DNA from: Zeimonas sediminis
Lineage (GTDB): Bacteria; Pseudomonadota; Gammaproteobacteria; Burkholderiales; Burkholderiaceae_E
Direction of reading: 5' to 3'
Length of the DNA stretch: 64,000 nucleotides
Assembly: GCF_023721795.1 (NCBI RefSeq)
Contig: NZ_JAMQYE010000001.1
Span: forward strand, 2,287,671 to 2,351,670
Made by a program: the position numbers and the translations under genes
Shown here: in pieces, positions 18,875 through 30,161 of the stretch
Layout of the letters: each line of letters begins with the position of its first letter
Numbering within the stretch: the stretch's first letter is position 1
Notes under the pieces: generated by a model
The model's input: the letters and a program-made list of their open reading frames with translations, nothing else
Database searches by the model: none
What the model was told of the DNA's origin: nothing

Positions 18875-20167
18875 TCACCCGAACAGCCAGCTGCAGATCG
18901 CCACCGCCGCGATCACCGCCACCACGTCGGCGGTCAGCGCGGCCGCCAGCGCGTGACGCATGCGCCGCACCTGCACCGCGCCGAAGTACACCGCCAGCAC
19001 GTAGAAGGTGGTTTCGGTCGAACCCTGCAGGGTGGTCACCAGGTAGCCCACGTAGCTGTCCGGCCCGGTCGCCGGGTCCTGGATGATCGAGGCCATCACG
19101 CCGTAGGCGCCGGAGCCGGACAGCGGCCGCAGCAGCGCCATCGGCAGCGCCTCGGCGGGCAGGCCGAAGCGCGAGGTGAGGCCGCCGAGCACCGACACCA
19201 TCGCGTCGAGCGCGCCGCTCGCGCGGAACATGCCGACCGCCACCAGGATCGCGACCAGATAGGGGATGATCCGCAGCGCCACCTGGAAGCCTTCCTTGGC
19301 GCCGTCGACGAACACCTCGTAGACGGCCACCCGGCGCAGCGCGCCGAACAGCAGGAAGCCGACCATCAGGCCCGGCAGGATCCACGGCGACACCGCGCGG
19401 CCCCACACGATCGTCGCCGGGATCATCGCGACGATCGCGCCGAGCGCGAGCATCGACACCCACAGCGGGTAGCCGCGGTCGGCGGCCTCGACGCCAGTGC
19501 CGGAGCCCTCGCGAACCCAAGGACGATCGATCGCCGCGGCCGCCGGATCGGCCGGACCGACCGGCGCGAAGCGCTGGTACAGCTTGGCCGCGACGATCGC
19601 GGCGATCGTCGAGCAGACGGTCGCGAACAGCGTGGTCGGCAGGATCGCAGCCGGGTCGGCCGAGCCGGCGGCAGCCCGGATCGCGATCACGCCGGTGGGC
19701 AACAGCGTGATGCCCGAGGTGTTGATCGCGAGGAAAAGCGCCATCGCGTTGGTCGCGGTGCCGGGCCGCGCGTTCAGCTTGTCGAGCTCCTGCATCGCGC
19801 GGATGCCGAAGGGCGTGGCGGCGTTGCCGAGCCCGAGCGCATTGGCCGACATGTTCAGGATCATCGCGCCCATCGCCGGGTGGTCGGCCGGCACGTCGGG
19901 AAACAGCCGCGTCATCAGCGGCCGGATCAGCCGCGCGATGATCACCAGCATGCCGCCGGCCTCGGCCACCTTCATCAGCCCCAGGAACAGCGTCATCACG
20001 CCGACCAGCCCGATCGCGAGCTCGACCGCGCCGCCGGCCGACGCGATCATCGCCGCCGACAGCTCCTCCATCGGCGACTTCGCGCCCTCGGTCGCCACGT
20101 GCCCCGCCTGCCGCCAGGCCGCCGCGCCGAAGGCGATCAGGACGATTCCGAGAAAGATCCGGTTCAT
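18875..20167 (-). CDS. Gate-domain (nucleoside-recognition) membrane protein, SpmA-SpmB fusion type
   Basis: 430 aa with about ten hydrophobic segments. Two Gate-like halves are visible: the first has NMSANALGLGNAATPFGIRAM and the second GVMASIIQDPATGPDSYVG with STETTFYVLAVYFG. This matches fused spore-maturation proteins SpmA and SpmB, which occur in many non-spore-formers. The function outside spores is unknown; transport or export of a small solute is the usual guess. It starts 62 bases from the divergent glutathione S-transferase gene. Confidence 0.85.
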   Translation of the reverse strand: MNRIFLGIVLIAFGAAAWRQAGHVATEGAKSPMEELSAAMIASAGGAVELAIGLVGVMTLFLGLMKVAEAGGMLVIIARLIRPLMTRLFPDVPADHPAMGAMILNMSANALGLGNAATPFGIRAMQELDKLNARPGTATNAMALFLAINTSGITLLPTGVIAIRAAAGSADPAAILPTTLFATVCSTIAAIVAAKLYQRFAPVGPADPAAAAIDRPWVREGSGTGVEAADRGYPLWVSMLALGAIVAMIPATIVWGRAVSPWILPGLMVGFLLFGALRRVAVYEVFVDGAKEGFQVALRIIPYLVAILVAVGMFRASGALDAMVSVLGGLTSRFGLPAEALPMALLRPLSGSGAYGVMASIIQDPATGPDSYVGYLVTTLQGSTETTFYVLAVYFGAVQVRRMRHALAAALTADVVAVIAAVAICSWLFG

Positions 20168-20229
20168 GGCGGGCCGCGGCTGGAAAATGCCCGATCATAA
20201 GGGCCCGCCAACCTACCGGACAGGCTTCG

Positions 20230-20928
20230 ATGATCAGGTTCTACTACAACGCGGCCCCGAACCCGATGAAGGTCGCGCTTCTGCTCGAGGAGCTCGGGCT
20301 GCCCTACCAGCCGATCCCGGTCGACACCCGCAAGGGCGAGCAGCACGCCCCCGAGTTCCTGCGGGTGAACCCGAATGCCAAGGTGCCCGCGATCGTCGAC
20401 GGCGAGGCGGTCGTGTTCGACAGCAACGCGATCCTGCTCTACCTGGCCGACAAGGCGGGCCGCTTCGTGCCGACCGACCCGGGCTCGCCCGAGCGCGGCC
20501 GGATGCTGGCCTGGCTGATGTTCGTCGCCAGCGGCATCGGCCCCTTCTCTGGCCAGTCGGTGCATTTCCGGCACTACGCGCCCGCGCCGCAGGAATACGC
20601 GCTGAACCGCTACGACTTCGAGGCGCATCGCCACTGGAAGGTCGTCGACGACCGCCTGGCGCAGAGCCGCTGGCTGGCCGGCGACGACTACGGCATCGCC
20701 GACATGGCCCTGTGGGGCTGGGCCCGCCTGGTGCCCCACGTGCTCGGCATCGACGACGCGTGGCAGCGCTACCCGAACGTCAAGCGGCTGCTCGACGAGA
20801 TCAACGCGCGGCCGGCAGCGGCCCGCGTCGAGACGCTGCGGGCGAGCCACGCCTTCAAGACGCAGATGGACGCCGACGCGAACCGCTTCATGTTCCCGTC
20901 GAACGAGCGACTGCGGAAAGAGACCTGA
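20230..20928 (+). CDS. glutathione S-transferase-like protein
   Basis: 232 aa. N-terminal thioredoxin-like domain: IRFYYNAAPNPMKVALLLEE, NPNAKVPAIVDG (cis-Pro) and FDSNAILLYLADK with the glutathione gamma-glutamyl site. A helical C-terminal domain (about 88-232) includes DYGIADMALWGW. The shape resembles bacterial YfcG/YghU-like (nu) GSTs, which have disulfide-reductase activity. The gene starts a rightward run (GST, aldo/keto reductase, FMN reductase, cytochrome, protease) whose members could share a redox role. Confidence 0.87.
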   Translation: MIRFYYNAAPNPMKVALLLEELGLPYQPIPVDTRKGEQHAPEFLRVNPNAKVPAIVDGEAVVFDSNAILLYLADKAGRFVPTDPGSPERGRMLAWLMFVASGIGPFSGQSVHFRHYAPAPQEYALNRYDFEAHRHWKVVDDRLAQSRWLAGDDYGIADMALWGWARLVPHVLGIDDAWQRYPNVKRLLDEINARPAAARVETLRASHAFKTQMDADANRFMFPSNERLRKET

Positions 20929-20971
20929 AACCGGCCGCGCTGCCCTCGCGGCCTCGAACCGGAATGCGCGC

Positions 20972-21805
20972 ATGAGATTCGTGACCCTTCCTTCCGGCGA
21001 GCGAGTCCCCGCCCTCGGCCAGGGCACCTGGACGATGGGCGAGCGCCGCTCTGCGCGCGCCAGCGAGCTTGCAGCGCTTCGCGCCGGCCTGGACCTCGGC
21101 CTGTCGCTGATCGACACCGCCGAGATGTACGGCGAGGGTCTCGCCGAGGAACTGGTGGCGGAGGCGATCGAGGGCCGGCGCGACCAGGTCTTCGTCGTCA
21201 GCAAGGTCTACCCGCACAATGCCTCGCGGCGCGGCGTGGCCGCGGCTTGCGAGCGCAGCCTGAAGCGGCTTCGAACCGACCGGATCGACCTGTACCTGCT
21301 GCACTGGCGCGGCCAGGTGCCCCTCGCCGAAACGGTCCGGGGCTTCGAGGACCTGCAGCGCGCCGGCAAGATCCGCCACTGGGGCGTCAGCAACCTGGAC
21401 CTGGCCGACATGGGCGAGCTGTGGGCGGTGCCGGGCGGCGCGCGCGCAGCGACCAACCAGCTGCTCTACAACCTCGACCGGCGCGGCATCGAGTGGGACC
21501 TGCTGCCCTGGCTGCGCGAGCGCCATGTGCCGGTGATGGCCTATTCGCCGATCGAGCAGGCCCGGCTGCTGCGCCATCGGGGCCTGCGCGACTTCGCGCA
21601 ACGGCACGGCATGACCCCGGCGCAGGCGGCGCTGGCCTGGCTGCTGCGCCACGACGACGTGATCGCGATCCCGAAGGCCTCGCACGCCGAACGGGTGCGC
21701 GAGAACGCCGGGGCGCTCGCGCACCGGCTCGACGCGGCGCAGCTCGCGGAGCTCGACCGGCTGTTCGCGCCGCCCGACCGTGCGACGCCGCTCGACATGC
21801 TCTGA
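20972..21805 (+). CDS. aldo/keto reductase
   Basis: 277 aa TIM-barrel NADPH-dependent reductase. The catalytic tetrad is visible: Asp and Tyr in LIDTAEMYGEG, Lys in VVSKVYPHN, His in YLLHWRGQV. The cofactor region reads AIPKASHAERVREN. It is closest in pattern to the YeaE/AKR11-type enzymes, which reduce aldehydes such as methylglyoxal. The start at 20972 is 43 bases after the GST stop. Physiological substrate unknown. Confidence 0.9.
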   Translation: MRFVTLPSGERVPALGQGTWTMGERRSARASELAALRAGLDLGLSLIDTAEMYGEGLAEELVAEAIEGRRDQVFVVSKVYPHNASRRGVAAACERSLKRLRTDRIDLYLLHWRGQVPLAETVRGFEDLQRAGKIRHWGVSNLDLADMGELWAVPGGARAATNQLLYNLDRRGIEWDLLPWLRERHVPVMAYSPIEQARLLRHRGLRDFAQRHGMTPAQAALAWLLRHDDVIAIPKASHAERVRENAGALAHRLDAAQLAELDRLFAPPDRATPLDML

Positions 21806-21907
21806 GGCCGGACGCGGCCCTCCCGGCTTGCCGGAACGGGTGCCGGAACGCCCCGCGCCGCGCCGGCTTAAGATGCTCTCTCGCGCCCTGCAAGGAGGAG
21901 AACGCCC

Positions 21908-22474
21908 ATGAGCCCGAAGCTCAACGTGATCACGGTCAGCACCCGCCCCGGCCGGGTCGGTCCCTCGGTCGCCAATTGGTTCCGCGACTTCGCCACCGCG
22001 CACGGCAAGTTCGACGTGCGGGCGGTGGACCTGGCCGAGTTCGCGCTGCCGGTCTACGACGAGCCGAACCACCCGGTCATGCAGAAGTACGTGCACGAGC
22101 ACACGAAGCGCTGGGCCGCCAGCGTGGCCGAGGCCGACGCCTACGTGTTCGTGCTCCCCGAGTACAACTTCAACCCGCCGCCGTCCTTCTACAACGCGCT
22201 GAACTACGTCTACAAGGAGTGGAACTACAAGCCGGCGGGCTTCGTGAGCTACGGCGGCGCTTCCGGCGGCCTGCGCGCCACGCAGATGGCCAAGCAGCTG
22301 GTGACCACGCTGAAGATGATGCCGATGTACGAGGGCGTCATGGTGCCGATGGTGGCCCAGCAGCTCGACGAGCAACGCAATTTCCGGTCCAACGAGCTGA
22401 TCGACAAGTCGGCCGGCGCGATGCTCGACGAACTGCTGAAGTGGGCGACGGCGATGAAGCCGATGCGGGGCTGA
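21908..22474 (+). CDS. NADPH-dependent FMN reductase
   Basis: 188 aa flavodoxin-fold protein. STRPGRVGPSVANW binds the FMN phosphate, VLPEYNFNPPPSFYNAL supplies the isoalloxazine contact, and VSYGGASGGLRA completes the site. A strong ribosome site AAGGAGGAG lies 7 bases before the ATG, among the best in this window. The next gene (c-type cytochrome) starts two bases after the stop, so the two are translationally coupled. It probably supplies or uses reduced flavin; specific partner unknown. Confidence 0.9.
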   Translation: MSPKLNVITVSTRPGRVGPSVANWFRDFATAHGKFDVRAVDLAEFALPVYDEPNHPVMQKYVHEHTKRWAASVAEADAYVFVLPEYNFNPPPSFYNALNYVYKEWNYKPAGFVSYGGASGGLRATQMAKQLVTTLKMMPMYEGVMVPMVAQQLDEQRNFRSNELIDKSAGAMLDELLKWATAMKPMRG

Positions 22475-22476
22475 TC

Positions 22477-22857
22477 GTGGACGAGCTTTCGTTCGCCGGC
22501 CGGCAGCCGCGCCGGCGCCATCCGCTCCGGCCGTTCGCGGCGCTCGCTCTGGCGGCCGGCCTGTGCGCGCCGGCACTGGCCGAGGACCTGCCGGCCGGCG
22601 CCGCGCTGGCCGTCGAGATGGGCTGCTTCAACTGCCACGGCAAGGGGCCGCGCCGCGACGCGCCGGGCTTCCCGGAGCTCGCCGCGGAGTTCGCGAAGCA
22701 TCGGGGCGATCCCCAGGCCGCGGCCCGGATCGGCGCCGAGCTGCGCGAAGGCGAACCCTTCCACGCCCGCATCGTGGCCCACGAGCAGATGTCCGCCGGC
22801 ACCGCCACCAAGCTGATGCAGTGGATCATCGACGGGGCGCCGCAGGGCGCGCGGTGA
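22477..22857 (+). CDS. small c-type cytochrome, class I-like
   Basis: 126 aa from a GTG at 22477. The N-terminus has RQPRRRHPLRPF and a hydrophobic stretch ending CAPALAEDLPAG, a plausible Sec signal peptide. One heme site CFNCHGKG lies at about residue 50, and the distal Met ligand is probably in the EQMSAGTATKLMQW segment. It would be a soluble periplasmic electron carrier. It begins two bases after the FMN reductase stop and its own stop overlaps the protease GTG (GTGA). The low annotation rate of such short GTG-start genes makes it easy to miss. Confidence 0.84.
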   Translation: MDELSFAGRQPRRRHPLRPFAALALAAGLCAPALAEDLPAGAALAVEMGCFNCHGKGPRRDAPGFPELAAEFAKHRGDPQAAARIGAELREGEPFHARIVAHEQMSAGTATKLMQWIIDGAPQGAR

Positions 22858-23675
22858 GCTCGCCGAAGACTGCGCCTGGCTTCCTGCGACGCTTCCTGCC
22901 GGTGCTCGCGCTCGGGGCGGGCGGCGCGACCGGCCTGCTGGCGATGCCGCCCGCGATCGACCCGGCCGCGCTGCCGCCGGAGCTTCGCGAACTTCCCGAC
23001 GCGACGCGCCGGCTGCTGCTGCTCGTCAACCCGCTGGTGCTGGTGGCGGTGGCCGCCGCGGTCGGCGCCGGCCTGGCGCACCGGGCAGGCCTGCGCAGCC
23101 TGGCCGCCGGAACGGCAGTCGTCGCCTCGTGGCGATCGCTCGGGCGCAGCCTGCTTCGGGCGAGCGTGCTGGGCCTCCTGCTGGCCGCCGCGATCTCCGC
23201 GGCCGACGCAGCGCTGGCGCCCTGGCTCGGCGAGACATGGCTCGAACTGGTCGCGCGCGCCGAGGCCCGGCCGGCGCTGCCCGCGCTGGTGGGCGGCGTG
23301 CTCTACGGAGGGCTCGCCGAGGAGGTCATGCTCCGGTGGGGACTGATGAGCCTGCTGGCCTGGCTGGCGATGCGAGCGGCCGGCCCCGCCCGTGGACCCG
23401 CCGGGTCGACGGCGGCCGGGGCAGGCGGCGCGTCGCTGCGCCCGACGGCCGCCTGGCTTGCGATCGCGATCGCCGCTCTCGCGTTTGGCGCGGCCCACCT
23501 GCCTGCCGTCGCGGCCGCCGTCGAGCTCACGCCCGCCCTGGTCGCCCGCACGATCGCGCTGAACGCGCTCGGCGGCCTCGCGTACGGGTGGCTGTTCTGG
23601 CGCCACGGCCTCGAACACGCCTTCGCCGCCCACGCCTCGACCCATGTCGGCTTCTTCGTTCTGAAAGTGCTTTGA
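22854..23675 (+). CDS. CPBP-family intramembrane metalloprotease
   Basis: 273 aa from a GTG overlapping the cytochrome stop. Multiple membrane segments; the Abi/CPBP motifs are in order: EEVMLRWGL (motif 1, about residue 160), FGAAHLP (motif 2) and HASTHVGFF (motif 3). CPBP proteins include CAAX-prenyl-type proteases and bacteriocin-immunity proteins; most bacterial members lack a known substrate. Its coupling to a cytochrome and a flavin reductase is notable. The stop overlaps the TTGAC of a weak promoter-like element for the next gene. Confidence 0.83.
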   Translation: MSSPKTAPGFLRRFLPVLALGAGGATGLLAMPPAIDPAALPPELRELPDATRRLLLLVNPLVLVAVAAAVGAGLAHRAGLRSLAAGTAVVASWRSLGRSLLRASVLGLLLAAAISAADAALAPWLGETWLELVARAEARPALPALVGGVLYGGLAEEVMLRWGLMSLLAWLAMRAAGPARGPAGSTAAGAGGASLRPTAAWLAIAIAALAFGAAHLPAVAAAVELTPALVARTIALNALGGLAYGWLFWRHGLEHAFAAHASTHVGFFVLKVL

Positions 23676-23703
23676 CGGCCAGCGGGCGCGAGCCGGGCCT
23701 TCC

Positions 23704-23709
23704 TATAAT
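23704..23709 (+). promoter_or_regulatory. possible -10 element (TATAAT) of the SDR gene
   Basis: A perfect TATAAT stands in otherwise GC-rich DNA, 28 bases before the ATG at 23738. A TTGACG lies upstream at 23672-23677, but 26 bases apart, which is too far for a standard sigma-70 promoter. No better -35 exists at 16-18 bases. I call it a -10-like site with modest confidence. Confidence 0.4.
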
Positions 23710-23737
23710 CGTCGACCCCCCTCCCCGAATCGCGCCG

Positions 23738-24538
23738 ATGAACGCCACCGCCCCGAACCCTTCGCCGAACGTCGCCCTGGTCACCGGCGCCGCCCGCGGC
23801 ATCGGCCTGGCCGTCGCCCGCCGCTTCCTGCGCGAAGGCTGGAACGTCGGCCTGCTCGACATCGACGCACCCGAGCTCGCGAAGGCGATGGCAGCGATCG
23901 GCGAGCCCGGGCGTACCCTGGCGCTCGAATGCGACGTGGCGATCGGCGCGCAGGTCGACTCGGCGGTGGCCAGGCTCGTCGAGCGCTTCGGCCGGATCGA
24001 CGCGTTGGTGAACAACGCGGGCGTCGCGGTGTTCAAGCCACTGCTCGAGCACACCGCCGCCGAGTGGGAGCGTGTCATCGCGGTGAACCTGACCGGCCCC
24101 TTCCTGTGCGCGCAGGCCTGCGCGCCGGTCATGCTGCGCAACGGCGGCGGCAGCATCGTCAACATCGCGTCGATCTCGGGGCTGCGCGCGAGCATGCTCA
24201 GGGTCGCCTACGGCACCAGCAAGGCCGGCGTGGTCCACCTGACCAAGCAGCAGGCGGCCGAGCTCGGCAACCTCGGCATCCGCGTCAACGCGATCGCGCC
24301 CGGCCCGGTCGACACCGCGATGGCGAAGCAGCTGCACACGCCCGACATCCGCGCGGACTATCACGACGCGATTCCGCTGAACCGCTACGGCACCGAGGAC
24401 GAGATCGCCGCCGGCGTGTGGTTCCTGTGCAGCCCCGAGGCGAGCTACGTGAACGGCCAGACGCTGGCGGTCGACGGCGGCTTCGACGCGGTCGGCATCG
24501 GGCTCCCGAGCCTGCGCGGCGCGCGCCGCGGCGACTGA
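23738..24538 (+). CDS. SDR-family oxidoreductase (FabG-like)
   Basis: 266 aa classical SDR. TGAARGIGLAVA binds NAD(P), NNAG is present, the catalytic Ser is in NIASISGLRAS and YGTSKAG holds Tyr and Lys. The C-terminal YVNGQTLAVDGGFDAVG is the standard ending. ATG at 23738 is chosen because the upstream open frame overlaps the protease gene. No clear Shine-Dalgarno. Substrate unknown; it is followed within 30 bases by the AbrB-like gene on the same strand. Confidence 0.9.
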   Translation: MNATAPNPSPNVALVTGAARGIGLAVARRFLREGWNVGLLDIDAPELAKAMAAIGEPGRTLALECDVAIGAQVDSAVARLVERFGRIDALVNNAGVAVFKPLLEHTAAEWERVIAVNLTGPFLCAQACAPVMLRNGGGSIVNIASISGLRASMLRVAYGTSKAGVVHLTKQQAAELGNLGIRVNAIAPGPVDTAMAKQLHTPDIRADYHDAIPLNRYGTEDEIAAGVWFLCSPEASYVNGQTLAVDGGFDAVGIGLPSLRGARRGD

Positions 24539-24567
24539 CCCGGCTCCTCACACCGCGACGAGCCAAC

Positions 24568-25677
24568 GTGTCGACCGGCCCTGGCGCCGCCCCGCCACAC
24601 GGCCCCGCCGCCCCGCCCGACGGCGAGCCCGGACTGCCGGCAGCCTCGCGCGCCTTCGCGCTGGCCGTCGTCGTCGGCACCGTCGGTGGCGCCCTGTTCG
24701 CCTGGATCGGCACGCCGTTGCCCTGGCTGCTCGGGGCGCTGTTCGCCTGCGCGGCGTCGAACCTCGCCGGCGCAGGCCTGCGCGCGCCGGTCGTCGCGCG
24801 GCACGCCGGGCAGTGGGTGATCGGCGCGGCGCTCGGGCTCTACTTCACGCCCGATGCGCTCGAGCGCCTGCTCGCGCTGGGGCCCTACATCGCTGCGGGA
24901 GCCGTGTACGCGATCCTGCTGGGATTCGCCTTCGCGTGGTCGCTCTTCCGCTTCGCACGGGTCGACGTGCCCACCGCGTTCTTCGCCGGCGCGATCGGCG
25001 GCGCCTCGGAGATGGCGGCGCAGGGCGAGCGCGCCGGGGGCTCGGTCCAGCTGATCGCGGCCGCGCACGTGATGCGCATCCTGCTGGTGGTCTCGACGCT
25101 GCCCTTCGTCTACCAGTGGCTGCGGGTGCAGGGCACCGACGCGTGGACGCAATCGGCCGCGGCGGTCGAACCCGCCGGCCTGGCGCTGCTGGTCGGGGCC
25201 ACCTGTGCGGGCGGCCTGCTGGTGCGCAGGCTCGGCGCGCCGAACGCATGGGTGATCGGCCCGCTGCTGGTCGCCGGCGGCCTCACCGGATCCGGCGTCG
25301 CGCTGAGCAGCCTGCCGGCCTGGGTGATCGTGGCGGGCCAGGTGCTGATCGGCATCGCGCTGGGCAGCCGCTTCCGACCCGGATTCTTCGCCGAGGCGCC
25401 GCGCTTTCTCGCAGTGGTGGCCGCGTCGACCCTGGCCGGCATCGCGGTGTCGGCCCTTTTCGGCTGGGCGCTGGCGCGCGCGGCCGGCATCTCGCCGGCC
25501 ACGATGATCCTCGCCACCTCGCCCGGCGCGATCGCCGAGATGAGCCTCACCGCCAAGGCGCTGCGGCTCGGCGTCCCGGTGGTCGCGGTCTTCCACGTGA
25601 TGCGCTACGTGGTGCTGGTGCTGACCGTGGGCGTGCTGTACAGGCTGGCGCTTCACGCGATCGCGCGGCGGTGCTAG
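24568..25677 (+). CDS. AbrB-type duplicated membrane protein
   Basis: 369 aa from GTG at 24568. The protein has about ten membrane helices in two repeats, each with an AFFAGAIGGASEMA-like or ILATSPGAIAEMSL block. These motifs match the family often mislabelled 'AbrB family transcriptional regulator' or 'ammonia monooxygenase'. It is a membrane protein, not a DNA-binding one; transport or regulation of a transporter is guessed. It is 29 bases after the SDR and 54 before the aminotransferase, on one strand. Confidence 0.82.
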   Translation: MSTGPGAAPPHGPAAPPDGEPGLPAASRAFALAVVVGTVGGALFAWIGTPLPWLLGALFACAASNLAGAGLRAPVVARHAGQWVIGAALGLYFTPDALERLLALGPYIAAGAVYAILLGFAFAWSLFRFARVDVPTAFFAGAIGGASEMAAQGERAGGSVQLIAAAHVMRILLVVSTLPFVYQWLRVQGTDAWTQSAAAVEPAGLALLVGATCAGGLLVRRLGAPNAWVIGPLLVAGGLTGSGVALSSLPAWVIVAGQVLIGIALGSRFRPGFFAEAPRFLAVVAASTLAGIAVSALFGWALARAAGISPATMILATSPGAIAEMSLTAKALRLGVPVVAVFHVMRYVVLVLTVGVLYRLALHAIARRC

Positions 25678-25731
25678 CTTTCCGGTCCGTGCCGGCAATG
25701 GCACGACTGCCACGACACGAGGGCCAGACCG

Positions 25732-26979
25732 ATGGAACAGAGCCAGGGCCGCGGACGCGCCGCGTTCGAACCGCAGTCGCCGGCACGCTTCGACGAATCG
25801 AAGCGCCGGATCGCGGCGGCGAGCCGCTTCATGCCCGGCGGCGTGTCGAGCAACTTCCGCCACGGCATCGCACCCACGCCGCTCGTGTTCGAGCGCGCCG
25901 ACGGCCCCTGGCTGTTCGACGTCGACGGCAACCGGCTGATCGACTACTACCTGGGCATGGGGCCGATGATCCTCGGCCACACCCCCGAGCCGGTGCGCCG
26001 GGCGGTCGCCGCACAGCTCGAGCGCGGCATCCTCTACGGCGGGCAGAGCGCGGTCGAGGCCGAGGCCGCCGAGCTGTTCTGCTCGCTGGTGCCCTGCGCC
26101 GAGAAGCTGCGCTTCGCAAGCTCCGGCAGCGAGGCGGTCCAGGCCGCGCTGGCGCTGGCCCGCGCGGCCACCGGCCGGCGCACGGTCGTCGACTTCGAGG
26201 GCCACTACCACGGCTGGATTCCGCGCGGCGACGTCGAGCTGCTCGCCTGGAACGACCTGGCCGCCGTCGAGGCCCGGCTCGCGGCCGGCGACGTGGCCGC
26301 GGTGATCATGGAGCCGGCGATGTGCAACGCGGGCGCGATCGCGCCCCTGCCCGGCTATCTCGAGGGCGTGCGCGCCGCCTGCTCGCGACACGGCACGGTG
26401 CTGATCTTCGACGAAGTGATCACCGGCTTTCGCGTGGCGCCCGGCGGCGCGCAGCAACTGTTCGGCGTCACGCCCGACCTGGCCACCTTCGGAAAGTGCG
26501 TGGCCAACGGCTTCCCGGTCGCGGTCGTCGCCGGCCGCGCCGAACTGCTCGACCTGTTCGTGAGCGGCGCCGCGATGCACGGCGGCACCTACAACGCCAA
26601 CCCGATCAGCATGGCCGCCACGGTGGCGACCCTCCGCGCGCTCGCCGACGGCAGCGTGATGAAAGCGATCGAACCGCTCGGGCGCAAGCTGATGCAGGGG
26701 CTGGACTCGGCGCTTCGCGCGGCCGGCATCCAGGCGGTGGTCGCCGGGTTCCCGCAGATCTTCCACGTCGGCTTCGGGCTCGCCGGGCCGGCCCGCGACC
26801 ATCGCGACCTGGCGCGCGTGGACAGGGCCCGCTACGTGCGCTTCTGCGGCGAGCTGCTCTCTCGCCGCGTGCGCGCGCTCGAGCGCGGCGCCTGGTTCCT
26901 GTCGGCGGCCCACGACGCAGCCGTGATCGACGAGACGATCGAGGCGGCCGCGGCCGCGGCGCTCGCCATCCGCGAGTGA
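25732..26979 (+). CDS. class III aminotransferase, glutamate-1-semialdehyde-aminomutase-like
   Basis: 415 aa. PLP-dependent fold type I: RFMPGGVSSNFRHG at the start, SGSEAVQAALALARA for phosphate binding, FDEVITGFRVAPGG with the cofactor Asp, and the Schiff-base Lys in TFGKCVANGFPVAVVAG. The HGGTYNANPISMAA block is typical of the HemL branch. Length and context do not suggest haem synthesis, since heme genes are absent nearby; many such paralogues act on other amino acids. Reaction unknown. Confidence 0.85.
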   Translation: MEQSQGRGRAAFEPQSPARFDESKRRIAAASRFMPGGVSSNFRHGIAPTPLVFERADGPWLFDVDGNRLIDYYLGMGPMILGHTPEPVRRAVAAQLERGILYGGQSAVEAEAAELFCSLVPCAEKLRFASSGSEAVQAALALARAATGRRTVVDFEGHYHGWIPRGDVELLAWNDLAAVEARLAAGDVAAVIMEPAMCNAGAIAPLPGYLEGVRAACSRHGTVLIFDEVITGFRVAPGGAQQLFGVTPDLATFGKCVANGFPVAVVAGRAELLDLFVSGAAMHGGTYNANPISMAATVATLRALADGSVMKAIEPLGRKLMQGLDSALRAAGIQAVVAGFPQIFHVGFGLAGPARDHRDLARVDRARYVRFCGELLSRRVRALERGAWFLSAAHDAAVIDETIEAAAAAALAIRE

Positions 26980-27058
26980 GGGCCGGCGGGACGGCCGCCC
27001 GGCGTAGCAGCCGCCCGGCCAGGAAGGCCCGGGGCCGGTCAGCCGCGGCCCGACGCGC

Positions 27059-27445
27059 TCACCGGTCCATCCACGACACGTGCGCCGCCACGATCCGCCA
27101 GCCTTCGGGCATCCGGACCCAGGTCTGGGTCTGGCGGCCGACGCGCGACTCGCCCTCGCGAACGAACTCGGTGCTCGCGTGGCCGAAGCGGTCGCCCCAG
27201 GTGGTGATCACCGTGTTGCGCAGCGTGCGCATCAGCCCCTTGGGCGAGCGCGTCTTGCGGAAGGCCTGGATCTCGTCGTAGCCGTAGAGGTTCTCGGTGG
27301 CGCCCAGGCGCACCGTCAGCGGGCTGTCCAGGAACAGCTCGTCGAGCACCGCCACGTCGTTGCCGGTCAGCGCACGCTCGTAGCGCGCGAAGGCCTCGCG
27401 CAGCTCGGCCAACGGACCGGGAAGATCGATCGCGATCGCGTCCAT
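27059..27445 (-). CDS. hpxZ: HpxZ/AtzH-like SnoaL-fold protein (DUF3225)
   Basis: 128 aa, resembling the oxalurate-catabolism protein HpxZ and the AtzH domain. It shows TVRLGATENLYGYDEI, SPKGLMRTLRNTVITTWG and a C-terminal QTQTWVRMPEGWRIVAAHVS. These proteins sit with amidases of nitrogen-compound pathways, and their biochemical role is uncertain. It is the last gene of the leftward transporter operon (16 bases after the triple fusion). A matching amidase lies across the divergent promoter at 34020, supporting one shared pathway. Confidence 0.78.
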   Translation of the reverse strand: MDAIAIDLPGPLAELREAFARYERALTGNDVAVLDELFLDSPLTVRLGATENLYGYDEIQAFRKTRSPKGLMRTLRNTVITTWGDRFGHASTEFVREGESRVGRQTQTWVRMPEGWRIVAAHVSWMDR

Positions 27446-27461
27446 CAGGCTTCTCCGGCCA

Positions 27462-30157
<2,696 letters not shown>

Positions 30158-30161
<4 letters not shown>

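Noticed and set aside
23672..23709. TTGACG and TATAAT as a full sigma-70 promoter
   Set aside because: The spacer is 26 bases instead of 16-18, so only the -10 is kept as a low-confidence site.
26980..27058. GC-rich stem-loops between the aminotransferase and hpxZ as a terminator
   Set aside because: Hairpins are possible but no T-run follows on either strand, so intrinsic termination cannot be claimed.
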